64,000 bases of DNA from JBMORL01 sp049322335 (GTDB lineage Bacteria > Bacteroidota > Bacteroidia > Flavobacteriales_D > UBA2798). The DNA is taken from the NCBI GenBank assembly GCA_049322335.1, contig JBMORL010000105.1, positions 1 to 64,000 of the forward strand, given 5' to 3'. Of the stretch, positions 9,785 through 17,249 are shown piece by piece. The notes below the pieces were generated by a model that worked only from the letters and a program-made list of their open reading frames with translations, made no database searches and was not told the origin of the DNA. Within the stretch, counting starts at the first letter, position 1, and every line of letters starts with the position of its first letter. Position numbers and translations under genes: made by a program.

Positions 9785-10106
9785 GCATTACCGGGTTTAT
9801 CGAAATATACGTAAGAGCAAAAGTGAGGTTTTGAAAAGAGGTGATTAAAACACCGGTTGTTAATTCTTTTTTTCGGGTGAATTTTTATTGGAGATGAACG
9901 ATAAATGCATTTTAAAAATTTCCCGGAAAAGTTAAAACGGTTTAAATCTTTCGGAATTAACTTATTATGCGTGCATAACTATTTTAAAAAGAAGAAATTT
10001 TTCCGGGAAAATACAGCAGGATTGTAAATGAGGGATAAAAAGTTTTTAACCCGGACAACCAAAATCAAAAGAAATTACGTCATACAATCGTTTAGCGCCT
10101 GAAAGG
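9785..10106. other. 322-bp intergenic region upstream of the adhesin operon
   Basis: No coding sequence is apparent here. The region is A+T-rich and contains three dyad-symmetric sites (annotated separately at 9919-10011). On the minus strand GTATATTTCG (RC of 9801-9810) lies about 17 nt before the adhesin start and is one step away from the TAnnTTTG -10-type box, so it may be the promoter. The 3' end of the 10107-10586 gene abuts the right side, and no clear terminator hairpin with a T-run was seen. Confidence 0.5.
9919..10011. promoter_or_regulatory. symmetric array of three palindromes (candidate operator)
   Basis: TTTCCCGGAAA (9919-9929) and TTTTCCGGGAAAA (9999-10011) are near-identical dyads of the form TTTCC-N-GGAAA with centres about 81 bp apart. 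Between them, almost at the midpoint, is a different perfect dyad, TTATGCGTGCATAA (9965-9978). The block sits 135-227 bp upstream of the adhesin operon start. Two like sites around a third is the layout expected for a DNA-looping or cooperative repressor/activator, but the binding protein is unknown. The palindromes are seen directly; the function is inference. Confidence 0.4.
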
Positions 10107-10586
10107 TTAATCCAGGAATTTTCGGTGCCAGCTTTCCCCCGCTTTTTTCCAACGGTCTCTTTCAAATTCTTCTTTAGTTGAAATGAGATTATCACTCATC
10201 AGTGTATCTTCATTTATTTTTCCTTCTTTTTTCAGCAGCGAGAGATTATTCAGAATTGTTTTTTCTGTTTTTCCGTTTACCCGGTAAGCCACCTGCATCC
10301 TGTCGGTAAGACTAATTTTGAATTTTATTTCTGCATTGCGGATAAGGTTTATGGACTTATCAATAGAGCATCCGCTGGCAACAGCTTGCTGTTCGTCAAC
10401 AAATATCACCACAAACAGATTATCAAAAATTTCAATAGCTGCACTAAGCCGTGAACCGTGAGACGACCATCCGGCCACAAACTCATCAGCCATTTGTTTT
10501 AATGCCTTTACCTCATCGTCCGTTAAAAAACGATCTGCCTGGTATATCCATACGCGTGAGTGAGGAGGAAGCTGTTGCCAGGTCAT
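10107..10586 (-). CDS. Bacteroidota-specific small protein (family often labelled 'ABC transporter ATPase')
   Basis: The protein has 159 residues counted from the ATG at 10586 (MTWQQLPPHSRVWIYQADRF). The frame can be extended upstream to 10739, but that extension is translated repeat sequence, so the internal ATG is preferred. The motifs VWIYQADR, a central LFVVIFVDEQQAVASGCSID and a C-terminal helix match a widespread Bacteroidota family of about 160 residues. Database records usually call it an ABC transporter ATPase, although it has no Walker A, Walker B or signature motif. Its biochemical role is unknown to me. It stands between porD and the adhesin operon on the same strand. Confidence 0.6.
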   Translation of the reverse strand: MTWQQLPPHSRVWIYQADRFLTDDEVKALKQMADEFVAGWSSHGSRLSAAIEIFDNLFVVIFVDEQQAVASGCSIDKSINLIRNAEIKFKISLTDRMQVAYRVNGKTEKTILNNLSLLKKEGKINEDTLMSDNLISTKEEFERDRWKKAGESWHRKFLD

Positions 10587-10589
10587 GGG

Positions 10590-10775
10590 AGTGAATGGTT
10601 GAAGGTTAAAAGTTGAAAGTTTATTTATTGAGACTGAAGTTAAGGTTTTTTTAAAATATTCCTGCAAAAAACACAACACTCTTGAAAATGCATAACCGCA
10701 GAGGCGCAAAGATAGCGCGGAGGTCGCAAAGAAACACACACGGAGACGGAGAGATATTGTGTAAAATATTCATCT
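10590..10775. repeat. degenerate intergenic repeat tract
   Basis: This non-coding tract is built from short recurring words. GTTGAAGGTTAAAAGTTGAA lies at about 10599-10618, GCAGAGGCGCAAAGATAGCG at about 10698-10717, and GGTCGCAAAGAAACACACAC with GGAGACGGAGAG follow. A further word tract, CTGACTGCCACTGCCTCCTG, is at about 10783-10802. This is the degenerate repeat style common between genes in some Bacteroidota. It lies just upstream of the 10107-10586 gene and downstream of porD and carries no credible reading frame. Confidence 0.5.
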
Positions 10776-10820
10776 CATTCTACTGACTGCCACTGCCTCC
10801 TGCAACTGCTGCTGCCTGAT

Positions 10821-11723
10821 CTAATTCTTCTTAATAATCTGCTGATACTTGGTAGAATTTCCCGGATCCATTTTTTTGCAGAGATTGTAGCCTTTCATTT
10901 TTTCGTCCTCGGGGGCGCCACTGAAAAGGTTAACGAGTTCGGTTACTTTGGCAGAAAAAAACAACTGTACATTAAATGAACCGGGACGTGCCGTTGCCAC
11001 CTGCTGGATGAGCTCTAACGACTCGAGGACTGCTTTTCGCCCAACTGCCACATCTTCATACATTTTATCAAATCCCAAACGGTGGTATTTATAAAAAGCC
11101 TGTCGCAATGGTTTATACACCTGGTGAAGATGATTATCCACCAGCCAATAGCGGTTTCGTTCGCCTTCTGCCGCTCTCCATCCGGGCTCTGCTGCGCTCT
11201 GGGCATTGTTCACAATTTGCTGTGCCTTTACAAAATATTTGGTTCCGCCTTCGGGAGAATAGGTATCATAATCGTAGGCGATAATCATGTAAGCATAAAA
11301 AGCAATTACCGAAGTGATATTGCTGCGGTGTATATCAATCGAAAAAATAAACGGAGTATTTCGCTGGTATGAAAATTTGAAGTTTTCATCTACATAATTG
11401 AATACAGTGGATGAATAATTGGAATTGAATGCTGTACGGCTGGAGGACACCTGTATGGTGCCGCCATATTCATCCTGTGAGGGATGCTCATTGATATTGA
11501 TAATAATATTACACTCGATTTTTTCTTCTGTTTTGAATGCCTCAGTCGTCCATTTGGTATTGTTGAGCAGGTCAAAAATCTGCTGCTGCAACGATTCAAG
11601 GGTTTGCTTATCGGCAGGTGAAGTTTGAATGGAAGGAGACAATATCTGCACCTTGCAGTTAAGCTCCTGTGCCTCCGCCCATACAGCAGAAAGTAAAAGC
11701 AATATGGAAAAAATCTTTTTCAT
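10821..11723 (-). CDS. porD: type IX secretion system protein PorD (DUF4835)
   Basis: This 300-residue protein has a signal peptide ending in AEAQ and the mature start ELNCKVQILSPSIQ. It also contains DEYGGTIQVSSSRTAFNSNY and NITSVIAFYAYMIIAYDYD, all characteristic of the PorD/DUF4835 family. PorD is a periplasmic T9SS accessory protein described in Porphyromonas gingivalis. The gene overlaps the end of coaBC by 4 bp, so it is translationally coupled within the bamD-rpoZ-coaBC-porD operon, a gene order often seen in Bacteroidota. Length is normal. In many relatives recN follows next, but here it does not. Confidence 0.88.
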   Translation of the reverse strand: MKKIFSILLLLSAVWAEAQELNCKVQILSPSIQTSPADKQTLESLQQQIFDLLNNTKWTTEAFKTEEKIECNIIININEHPSQDEYGGTIQVSSSRTAFNSNYSSTVFNYVDENFKFSYQRNTPFIFSIDIHRSNITSVIAFYAYMIIAYDYDTYSPEGGTKYFVKAQQIVNNAQSAAEPGWRAAEGERNRYWLVDNHLHQVYKPLRQAFYKYHRLGFDKMYEDVAVGRKAVLESLELIQQVATARPGSFNVQLFFSAKVTELVNLFSGAPEDEKMKGYNLCKKMDPGNSTKYQQIIKKN

Positions 11724-12925
11724 TTTAATCCTTCAGCAAAAATATCCAGCAGATTTTGTGCCAGTTCTTTCTTTGACATTAACTCAAATTTACGCATTTT
11801 ATTGCTTCGGGAAATGAGCGTAACTTTATTGGTATCCCCACCAAATCCGGCTCCTTTATCTTTCAGCGAATTGAGCACAATAAAATCAAGATTTTTGGAA
11901 ACCAGTTTCTTTTTTGCATTTTTCAATTCATCATGCGTCTCAAGCGCAAATCCTGCCAGTAATTGTTTTTTGGCTTTATGGCTACCGAGGTATTTCAAAA
12001 TATCTTCGGTGCGTTCCAACGACAGCGGCATACCATCATTACTGTCGTTTTTCCTGATTTTAATATTCGAATAATTTGCCGGACGATAATCCGCCACAGC
12101 AGCCGACATGATGGTGAGATGTGTTTTTGGAAAATGTTTTTTACATGCATTCAGCATTTCTTTTGCTGATACTACATCTATACGTTTGATTTTACCACTG
12201 CTTTTTTCGTTCGAGGGACCGCAAACCAACGTTACATCTGCTCCCATTTCTGCAGCAGCTTCTGCCAGCGCAATTCCCATTTTTCCGCTGCTGTGATTAC
12301 CAATAAATCTAACGGGGTCGAGCGCTTCGTAGGTAGGGCCGGCTGTAACCAATACTTTTTTACCGGCTAATCTTTTTTTTTTGGAGAAGAATTTTTCGAG
12401 GGAGGAAATAATTTCTTCGGGTTCAGCCATTCTTCCTTCTCCATAAAGTCCGCTGGCCAGTTCACCAGTTCCCGGTTGAAGAATATGGTTTCCAAATGAT
12501 ACAAGCTTAGAAATATTATTTTGTGAAGAAGCATGCTTCCACATATCCAGGTCCATAGCCGGTGCCACTACCACGGGGCATTTGGCCGAAAGATAAACGG
12601 CCTGCAACAGGTTATCACAAATTCCATTCGCCATTTTGGCAATAGTGTTGGCAGAAGCCGGAGCAACAACCATAACATCCGCCCAAAGTCCCAATGCTAC
12701 ATGATTATTCCATTCACCACTTTCTTTTGAGGCTACAAAATCAGTCAAGACAGGGTGTTTGGATAAAGTGGAAAGGGTTAATGGTGTAGTAAAATCGTGG
12801 GCCGAACGGGTCATGATGATTTTTACATCAGCGCCCTGTTTCACCAAAAGCCGGGTAAGTACAGCGGATTTGTAGGCGGCTATACTGCCTGTTACGGCCA
12901 GCACTATTTTTTTGCCGCGAAGCAT
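11720..12925 (-). CDS. coaBC: bifunctional phosphopantothenoylcysteine decarboxylase/synthase
   Basis: This is a 401-residue two-domain enzyme of coenzyme A synthesis. CoaC (about 1-185) binds FMN (GSIAAYKS, PASANTIAKMANGICDN) and decarboxylates phosphopantothenoylcysteine, with the catalytic His in WNNHVALG. CoaB (about 190-401) ligates phosphopantothenate and cysteine, with VTAGPTYEALDPVRFIGNHS and KIRKND. In the substrate-clamp segment the sequence is GELASGLYGEGRM. The Cys found in the enterobacterial ACGxxGxGRM motif is replaced by Ser here, a point noted in the findings. The gene lies 5 nt after rpoZ and overlaps porD by 4 bp. Confidence 0.95.
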   Translation of the reverse strand: MLRGKKIVLAVTGSIAAYKSAVLTRLLVKQGADVKIIMTRSAHDFTTPLTLSTLSKHPVLTDFVASKESGEWNNHVALGLWADVMVVAPASANTIAKMANGICDNLLQAVYLSAKCPVVVAPAMDLDMWKHASSQNNISKLVSFGNHILQPGTGELASGLYGEGRMAEPEEIISSLEKFFSKKKRLAGKKVLVTAGPTYEALDPVRFIGNHSSGKMGIALAEAAAEMGADVTLVCGPSNEKSSGKIKRIDVVSAKEMLNACKKHFPKTHLTIMSAAVADYRPANYSNIKIRKNDSNDGMPLSLERTEDILKYLGSHKAKKQLLAGFALETHDELKNAKKKLVSKNLDFIVLNSLKDKGAGFGGDTNKVTLISRSNKMRKFELMSKKELAQNLLDIFAEGLK

Positions 12926-12930
12926 GAAAA

Positions 12931-13251
12931 TTATTTTTGCTCGGGATAACGGAAATAAATTCCGTTGTCGAGGTATTCCTGTATAGAAATAGCTACGGGC
13001 TTGGGCAAACGCTCGTAGTGTTTGGAAATTTCAATCTGCTCACGGTTTTCGAAAATTTCTTCGAGGTTATCCGTATGTGTGGCAAATTCCTGGAGCTTTT
13101 GGGTAAGCTCTTCCTTCATTTCAACGCTTATCTGGTTGGCTCTTTTACCAATAACTACTATCGATTCGTAAATATTCCCTGTCTGGGCTTCCAGTTTGTT
13201 CACATCACGTGTAATGGTAGTGCGCTCTGCTGTTGAATTTTTATAGCTCAT
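12931..13251 (-). CDS. rpoZ: DNA-directed RNA polymerase omega subunit (Bacteroidota type)
   Basis: This 106-residue protein has the Bacteroidota RpoZ/Rpb6-like layout: an N-terminal TTITRDVNKLEAQTGNIYES segment, then VVIGKRANQISVEMKEEL (the conserved omega motif with a K-R-A-x-Q/N core), and an acidic C-terminal half ending in RYPEQK. Omega helps assemble and stabilise the beta' subunit. The gene is 2 nt after bamD and 5 nt before coaBC, the usual neighbourhood in this phylum. The start is ATG at 13251. Confidence 0.88.
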   Translation of the reverse strand: MSYKNSTAERTTITRDVNKLEAQTGNIYESIVVIGKRANQISVEMKEELTQKLQEFATHTDNLEEIFENREQIEISKHYERLPKPVAISIQEYLDNGIYFRYPEQK

Positions 13252-13253
13252 AT

Positions 13254-14075
13254 TCAGTTATTATTCTTTACCTCTGGTTTCGACAATCGTTCAATTTCCC
13301 TTTTACTGTGTTCCGCGATGGCTTCCAGTTCCCGCTTCCGGGGGCTTTCAGCGAAAAGGGTCACAAAGGTATTATAAGATTTGATTGTTTCGTTAAAACG
13401 CTCGGTTTTTTTAGCGTCAATGCTGTTCTCAGCAAAGTTAAAATTCGACTTCACTACCAGGTACAGTATTTCTTCCTTATACTTCGAGTCGGGATACTCT
13501 TCCAGCATAGCTGTCAATGCTACCGAAGCCGCTTTATACTGCTCCACTTTATAATACAGGTAGGCGTTTTCAAAAGTCTTGGTTTCCAATTTATTACGTA
13601 AGCCATCCATGACTTTATTACAACTATCTCTTTTATCGCTTTCGGGATACCGGTTAATAAAAGCCTGCAGTTCGATGATGGCTGTATGGGTTTCGCTCTG
13701 GTCGAGAGAATGAGAGGGTGAGTTCCGCACATTACACATAGCACTCATAAAATGGCATTCTTCGGCATATTTACTATCGGGAAACGATCTTGCAAAACTC
13801 TTGAAATAGTAGGCGGCCAGGTAGTATTCCTTAATGTGATAGTGGCACCAGGCATAATAATAATAAATGATTTCGGCCTTATCGGTAAGGCGGTAAATGG
13901 CTACCAGTTCATCCAGAAGGGGCAGGCATTTACCATAATCGCCTTTTTGGTAATATTCTACTGCTTTGTTGTATTTCAGCTCATAATCGGTGCTTTTCAG
14001 CAGCTTGTTATAGCCATTGCAGGAGGATATAAGCACTGCAAACGTGATTCCGAATACAAAAAAGAGGTTTCTCAT
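13254..14075 (-). CDS. bamD: outer-membrane assembly lipoprotein BamD
   Basis: The protein has 273 residues counted from the ATG at 14075. A TTG three codons upstream is in frame but would overlap the promoter box and spoil the signal peptide. The lipoprotein signal ends at LISSC and is followed by NGYNKLLKSTDYELKYNKAV, then TPR-like helical repeats with the BamD-typical KYNKAVEYYQKGDYGKCLPL and AYLYYKVEQYKAASVAL. BamD is the essential lipoprotein of the BAM complex that inserts outer-membrane beta-barrels such as PorP. It is first in the operon with rpoZ, coaBC and porD. A TACCTTTG box ends only 6 nt before the start codon. Confidence 0.9.
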   Translation of the reverse strand: MRNLFFVFGITFAVLISSCNGYNKLLKSTDYELKYNKAVEYYQKGDYGKCLPLLDELVAIYRLTDKAEIIYYYYAWCHYHIKEYYLAAYYFKSFARSFPDSKYAEECHFMSAMCNVRNSPSHSLDQSETHTAIIELQAFINRYPESDKRDSCNKVMDGLRNKLETKTFENAYLYYKVEQYKAASVALTAMLEEYPDSKYKEEILYLVVKSNFNFAENSIDAKKTERFNETIKSYNTFVTLFAESPRKRELEAIAEHSKREIERLSKPEVKNNN

Positions 14076-14081
14076 GGCTGG

Positions 14082-14089
14082 CAAAGGTA
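14082..14089 (-). promoter_or_regulatory. TAnnTTTG promoter box of the bamD operon
   Basis: On the minus strand the sequence is TACCTTTG, followed by 6 nt (CCAGCC) and the bamD ATG. This matches the Bacteroidota -7 consensus TAnnTTTG exactly. No clear TTG -33 element was found at the usual 19-21 nt upstream. If used, the transcript would have almost no 5' leader. Confidence 0.5.
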
Positions 14090-14157
14090 TAAACTTAAAA
14101 CGAAAGTCTTTATTGCAGCATATAAACCGGGTGTTAAAAAAAATTAACTGCTATAAA

Positions 14158-14187
14158 GTGCTTATCCCCGTGGTAATGGTAAATTTG
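14158..14187 (+). promoter_or_regulatory. promoter of the alpha-oxoamine synthase gene
   Basis: TAAATTTG (14180-14187) matches the Bacteroidota TAnnTTTG box. GTG at 14158-14160, one mismatch from TTG, lies exactly 19 nt upstream. The GTG start codon at 14215 is 27 nt downstream of the box. Confidence 0.5.
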
Positions 14188-14214
14188 CGCCATTAAACTT
14201 TAAAAAAAACAACC

Positions 14215-15462
14215 GTGGATATTTTTGAAAAGATCAAAGCAAACCGTGGCCCGCTGGGAAAACACTCCAAAGAGTCGCATGGCTATTTTACATTTCCCAA
14301 ACTGGAAGGCCCGATTGGAAACAAAATGATATTCCGCGGCAAGGAAGTGCTGTGCTGGAGCCTTAACAACTACCTCGGCCTGGCCAATCACCCCGAAGTT
14401 CGTGAAGCTGACGCCAAAGGTGCAGCAGAATTCGGACTTGCCTACCCGATGGGAGCCCGCATGATGAGCGGTAACAGCAATTACCACGAACAGCTCGAAA
14501 ATGAGCTTTCGGCTTTTATGAAATATGAAGACACCATCCTGCTTAATTATGGTTACCAGGGAATGGTTTCAGCTATCGATAGCCTCGTTGACCGTAACGA
14601 TGTGATTGTTTACGACAGTGAATCACATGCCTGTATTCTTGACGGGATGCGTTTGCACTTCGGAAAACGCTTTGTATTCCAGCACAACGATATCGATGCC
14701 CTGGAAAAACAATTGCAACGCGCTACCAAAATCGCGGCAGAAAAAGATGGCGGTGTGCTGGTGATTACCGAAGGCGTTTTCGGAATGGCCGGAGATATGG
14801 GAAAACTGAAAGAAATTGTTGAACTAAAGAAAAAATACCAGTTCCGCCTTTTTGTTGACGATGCTCACGGATTCGGAACCATGGGAAAAACCGGTGCGGG
14901 AACAGGAGAAGAACAGGGTGTACAGGATGGTGTAGATATTTATTTCGGAACTTTTGCCAAATCCATGGCGCTTATCGGTGGATTTATTTCTTCTACTGAA
15001 AACGTCATCGAGTTTCTCCGCTACAATATGCGTTCACAGATCTTCGCCAAATCATTGCCGATGCCGGTAGTGATAGGCGCATTAAAACGTTTGGAGTTGC
15101 TGCGTACACGTCCCGAGTTGCGCGAAAAAATGTGGACCATCGTTCGCGCCCTTCAAAATGGTTTAAAAGAGGCCGGGTTTGATATTGGAAAAACCAACAC
15201 GATGGTAACTCCTGTTTTCCTGAAAGGAAATCTCGGTGAAGCCACCAGCCTTACGCTTGACATGAGAGAAAACTACGGTATTTTCTGTTCTATTGTGGTT
15301 TATCCTGTGGTGCCAAAAGATGTGATTATGCTTCGCATTATTCCTACAGCGTCACACACGCTTGAGGATGTAAAATACACTATCGAAACCTTCAAAAAAG
15401 CCAAAGAAAAACTCGAAAAAGGAGAGTATAAGTCGGAGGGAATTGTGCAGGTGAACAGGTAA
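14215..15462 (+). CDS. PLP-dependent alpha-oxoamine synthase family acyltransferase
   Basis: This is a 415-residue fold-type I PLP enzyme. The start is GTG (DIFEKIKANRGPLGKHSKES follows), which matches the family N-terminus. Key sites are GARMMSGN, the cofactor-contacting DDAHGFGTMGKTGAG (about 216-230) and the PLP lysine in FGTFAKSMAL at about residue 250. The family condenses an amino acid with an acyl-CoA or acyl-ACP and includes 2-amino-3-ketobutyrate CoA ligase, 8-amino-7-oxononanoate synthase, serine palmitoyltransferase and the cysteate acyltransferase of sulfonolipid synthesis. Bacteroidota make both sphingolipids and sulfonolipids, so a lipid role is plausible. I see no neighbouring lipid gene to settle it, and the substrate is left open. 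Confidence 0.8.
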   Translation: MDIFEKIKANRGPLGKHSKESHGYFTFPKLEGPIGNKMIFRGKEVLCWSLNNYLGLANHPEVREADAKGAAEFGLAYPMGARMMSGNSNYHEQLENELSAFMKYEDTILLNYGYQGMVSAIDSLVDRNDVIVYDSESHACILDGMRLHFGKRFVFQHNDIDALEKQLQRATKIAAEKDGGVLVITEGVFGMAGDMGKLKEIVELKKKYQFRLFVDDAHGFGTMGKTGAGTGEEQGVQDGVDIYFGTFAKSMALIGGFISSTENVIEFLRYNMRSQIFAKSLPMPVVIGALKRLELLRTRPELREKMWTIVRALQNGLKEAGFDIGKTNTMVTPVFLKGNLGEATSLTLDMRENYGIFCSIVVYPVVPKDVIMLRIIPTASHTLEDVKYTIETFKKAKEKLEKGEYKSEGIVQVNR

Positions 15463-15487
15463 TAGTCGGCAGTGGGCAGTCTTCAGG
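15463..15487. repeat. short degenerate intergenic repeat
   Basis: Immediately after the synthase stop codon the sequence reads TAGTCGGCAGTGGGCAGTC and a few more bases, built from repeated GGCAGT words. The same CAGT/GCAG style, in reverse, occurs near 10783-10802 and 43834-43850. Confidence 0.4.
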
Positions 15488-15650
15488 TGAGGGTTATGTA
15501 ATAAATTAACCTGCGGTTTTTAGCCATGTTATGGAATGTTTTATTTTTTTGTATAAAAGGAAAGTTACCTGAAACCCGGTTAGCGCGATAATCGTTTACT
15601 ATTCATTTAATGTGTACTGGGTATAATTTTCTATGGTGAATCTAATCCGC

Positions 15651-17249
15651 ATGATAAATCGTTGTTTATTTTCAATATTATTCATACTTGTTGTTTTTGA
15701 AATAAATGGTCAGATTATTTCAGAAGAAATTATTTTCAATAGTGATAGCATAGACAAGTTTAAAAGAAATCTATTTATTGATAATAAAGGTGAAGTATTG
15801 CTCAATTATAAGAGGAATGAAAAAGAGGAGTATTTTATTAAAAACTCAGACACAATAGGGCCACTTCGTTTTAGATGGAGCAGCAGTGTAAAATATTATA
15901 CCGATTTCACTAATGAAAACCTATCTTATTATCACCTTTTTTATTCGTCATTTCTGATCGGGCCGGTTTCCGGAAAAGACATCTCAAACTACAGGCACCC
16001 CATGTCAAAGAACTATGAGCACATTGCCATACCGGTGCTATCAGAAATGGTGTTAAACATTTATTTTGATGACACCATTATATATAGCATGAACATTAAT
16101 CATCCGGATGCAATAAATACAAGAAAAGAATATTACAGATCTGATGATTGGATGACTATAAGTGATAATGGAAACTATCTTGGATGCATAGAAGGCAGGA
16201 CTGATTATAAATTAATTCATAATGGAATAATAACTGATACGTCTGTGTTAGAATTTAATCATTTAAAAGTTAATAATTCCGGTAATTTTCTTTACACAAA
16301 AAGAATATATGAATTAATTAACAATAAACAGAATTATAACAATACACTATATCTATGCACAAAAGATTCGGTCTTTGGGCCTTTTAGCCATGTTTCTTCG
16401 AACTATCTGTTTGAAAGCGGGGCTTATTATTTTAATGGGTCTGATAGCGGAAAGAATTTTTTACTTGTTAATAATGTTATGTATAATGATGTTGAAATGG
16501 CAACCAATATCAGGATCAAAGACAGGAAAAATTACTTTTTTACATATTGGAAAGACAATAAAAAATATGTGAATTCAAATGGACGAGTATTCATGTATAA
16601 TTTTGAAAAGATATATTTTCCGGCTATGGACGACAAAGGGAATTTTTCATTTTATGGATACCGAAATTATTATCTCTATAAATACATTAATGGAATAGAA
16701 AGTGAAACACCAATAACAAAATATGGGGTAAGGCCAATTCCTCTTTTTATTACATCAGATGGTCATTCATTGCATTATTTCAGAACAGACGATTCTACAT
16801 ACATCTATCGTGATGAAAACCTAATCTTTCCAGCCTTTTCGAATAAAACCAATTTCATCGTCCGGGATAGTAAAGAAATTTTCAACAGTCCGCATGAAAA
16901 TGACAAACCTGATGAAAAAAACAGATTATTTTATTTGGAAATAGATTCCAGCGGTTACCTCGTATATGAAGGTAAAATTATTCCTACAATAATTCCTCTT
17001 AAAGAGTATTCGTGGAGCGGGCACCATTCACCAGGTGAAGTTTTAACCGGTCAATTGACCGAAAACAGCTTTTACCTGATTCAAAATACAGGTGAGAACA
17101 CATGGGCGTTTTATTTTAAGGAAAATACTGTGCTTAAACTGGAAAATGTTTCATATTTATATAAGAACTGCTATTACAATAACGATAAAGAATTTGTATT
17201 TTTTGGCATAAAAAACTCTGCTCTTTGTAAATTTAAAATTACATTATGA
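15651..17249 (+). CDS. secreted protein of unknown function
   Basis: I do not recognise this family. The protein has about 532 residues from the ATG at 15651; an in-frame ATG at 15633 would add six residues before the signal peptide. The N-terminus MINRCLFSILFILVVFEING is a Sec signal. The rest is rich in Asn, Tyr, Ile and Lys, with recurring short beta-type units (for example RLFYLEIDSSGYLVYEGKI), suggesting a beta-propeller-like fold. No T9SS C-terminal domain, transmembrane helix or catalytic motif is visible. The gene is clearly more A+T-rich than its neighbours and overlaps the next gene by 4 bp, so the two probably form a unit acquired together. Confidence 0.7.
   Translation: MINRCLFSILFILVVFEINGQIISEEIIFNSDSIDKFKRNLFIDNKGEVLLNYKRNEKEEYFIKNSDTIGPLRFRWSSSVKYYTDFTNENLSYYHLFYSSFLIGPVSGKDISNYRHPMSKNYEHIAIPVLSEMVLNIYFDDTIIYSMNINHPDAINTRKEYYRSDDWMTISDNGNYLGCIEGRTDYKLIHNGIITDTSVLEFNHLKVNNSGNFLYTKRIYELINNKQNYNNTLYLCTKDSVFGPFSHVSSNYLFESGAYYFNGSDSGKNFLLVNNVMYNDVEMATNIRIKDRKNYFFTYWKDNKKYVNSNGRVFMYNFEKIYFPAMDDKGNFSFYGYRNYYLYKYINGIESETPITKYGVRPIPLFITSDGHSLHYFRTDDSTYIYRDENLIFPAFSNKTNFIVRDSKEIFNSPHENDKPDEKNRLFYLEIDSSGYLVYEGKIIPTIIPLKEYSWSGHHSPGEVLTGQLTENSFYLIQNTGENTWAFYFKENTVLKLENVSYLYKNCYYNNDKEFVFFGIKNSALCKFKITL

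Noticed and set aside
10587..10739. N-terminal extension of the 10107-10586 gene
   Set aside because: The added residues translate an intergenic repeat tract; the family N-terminus begins at the internal ATG.
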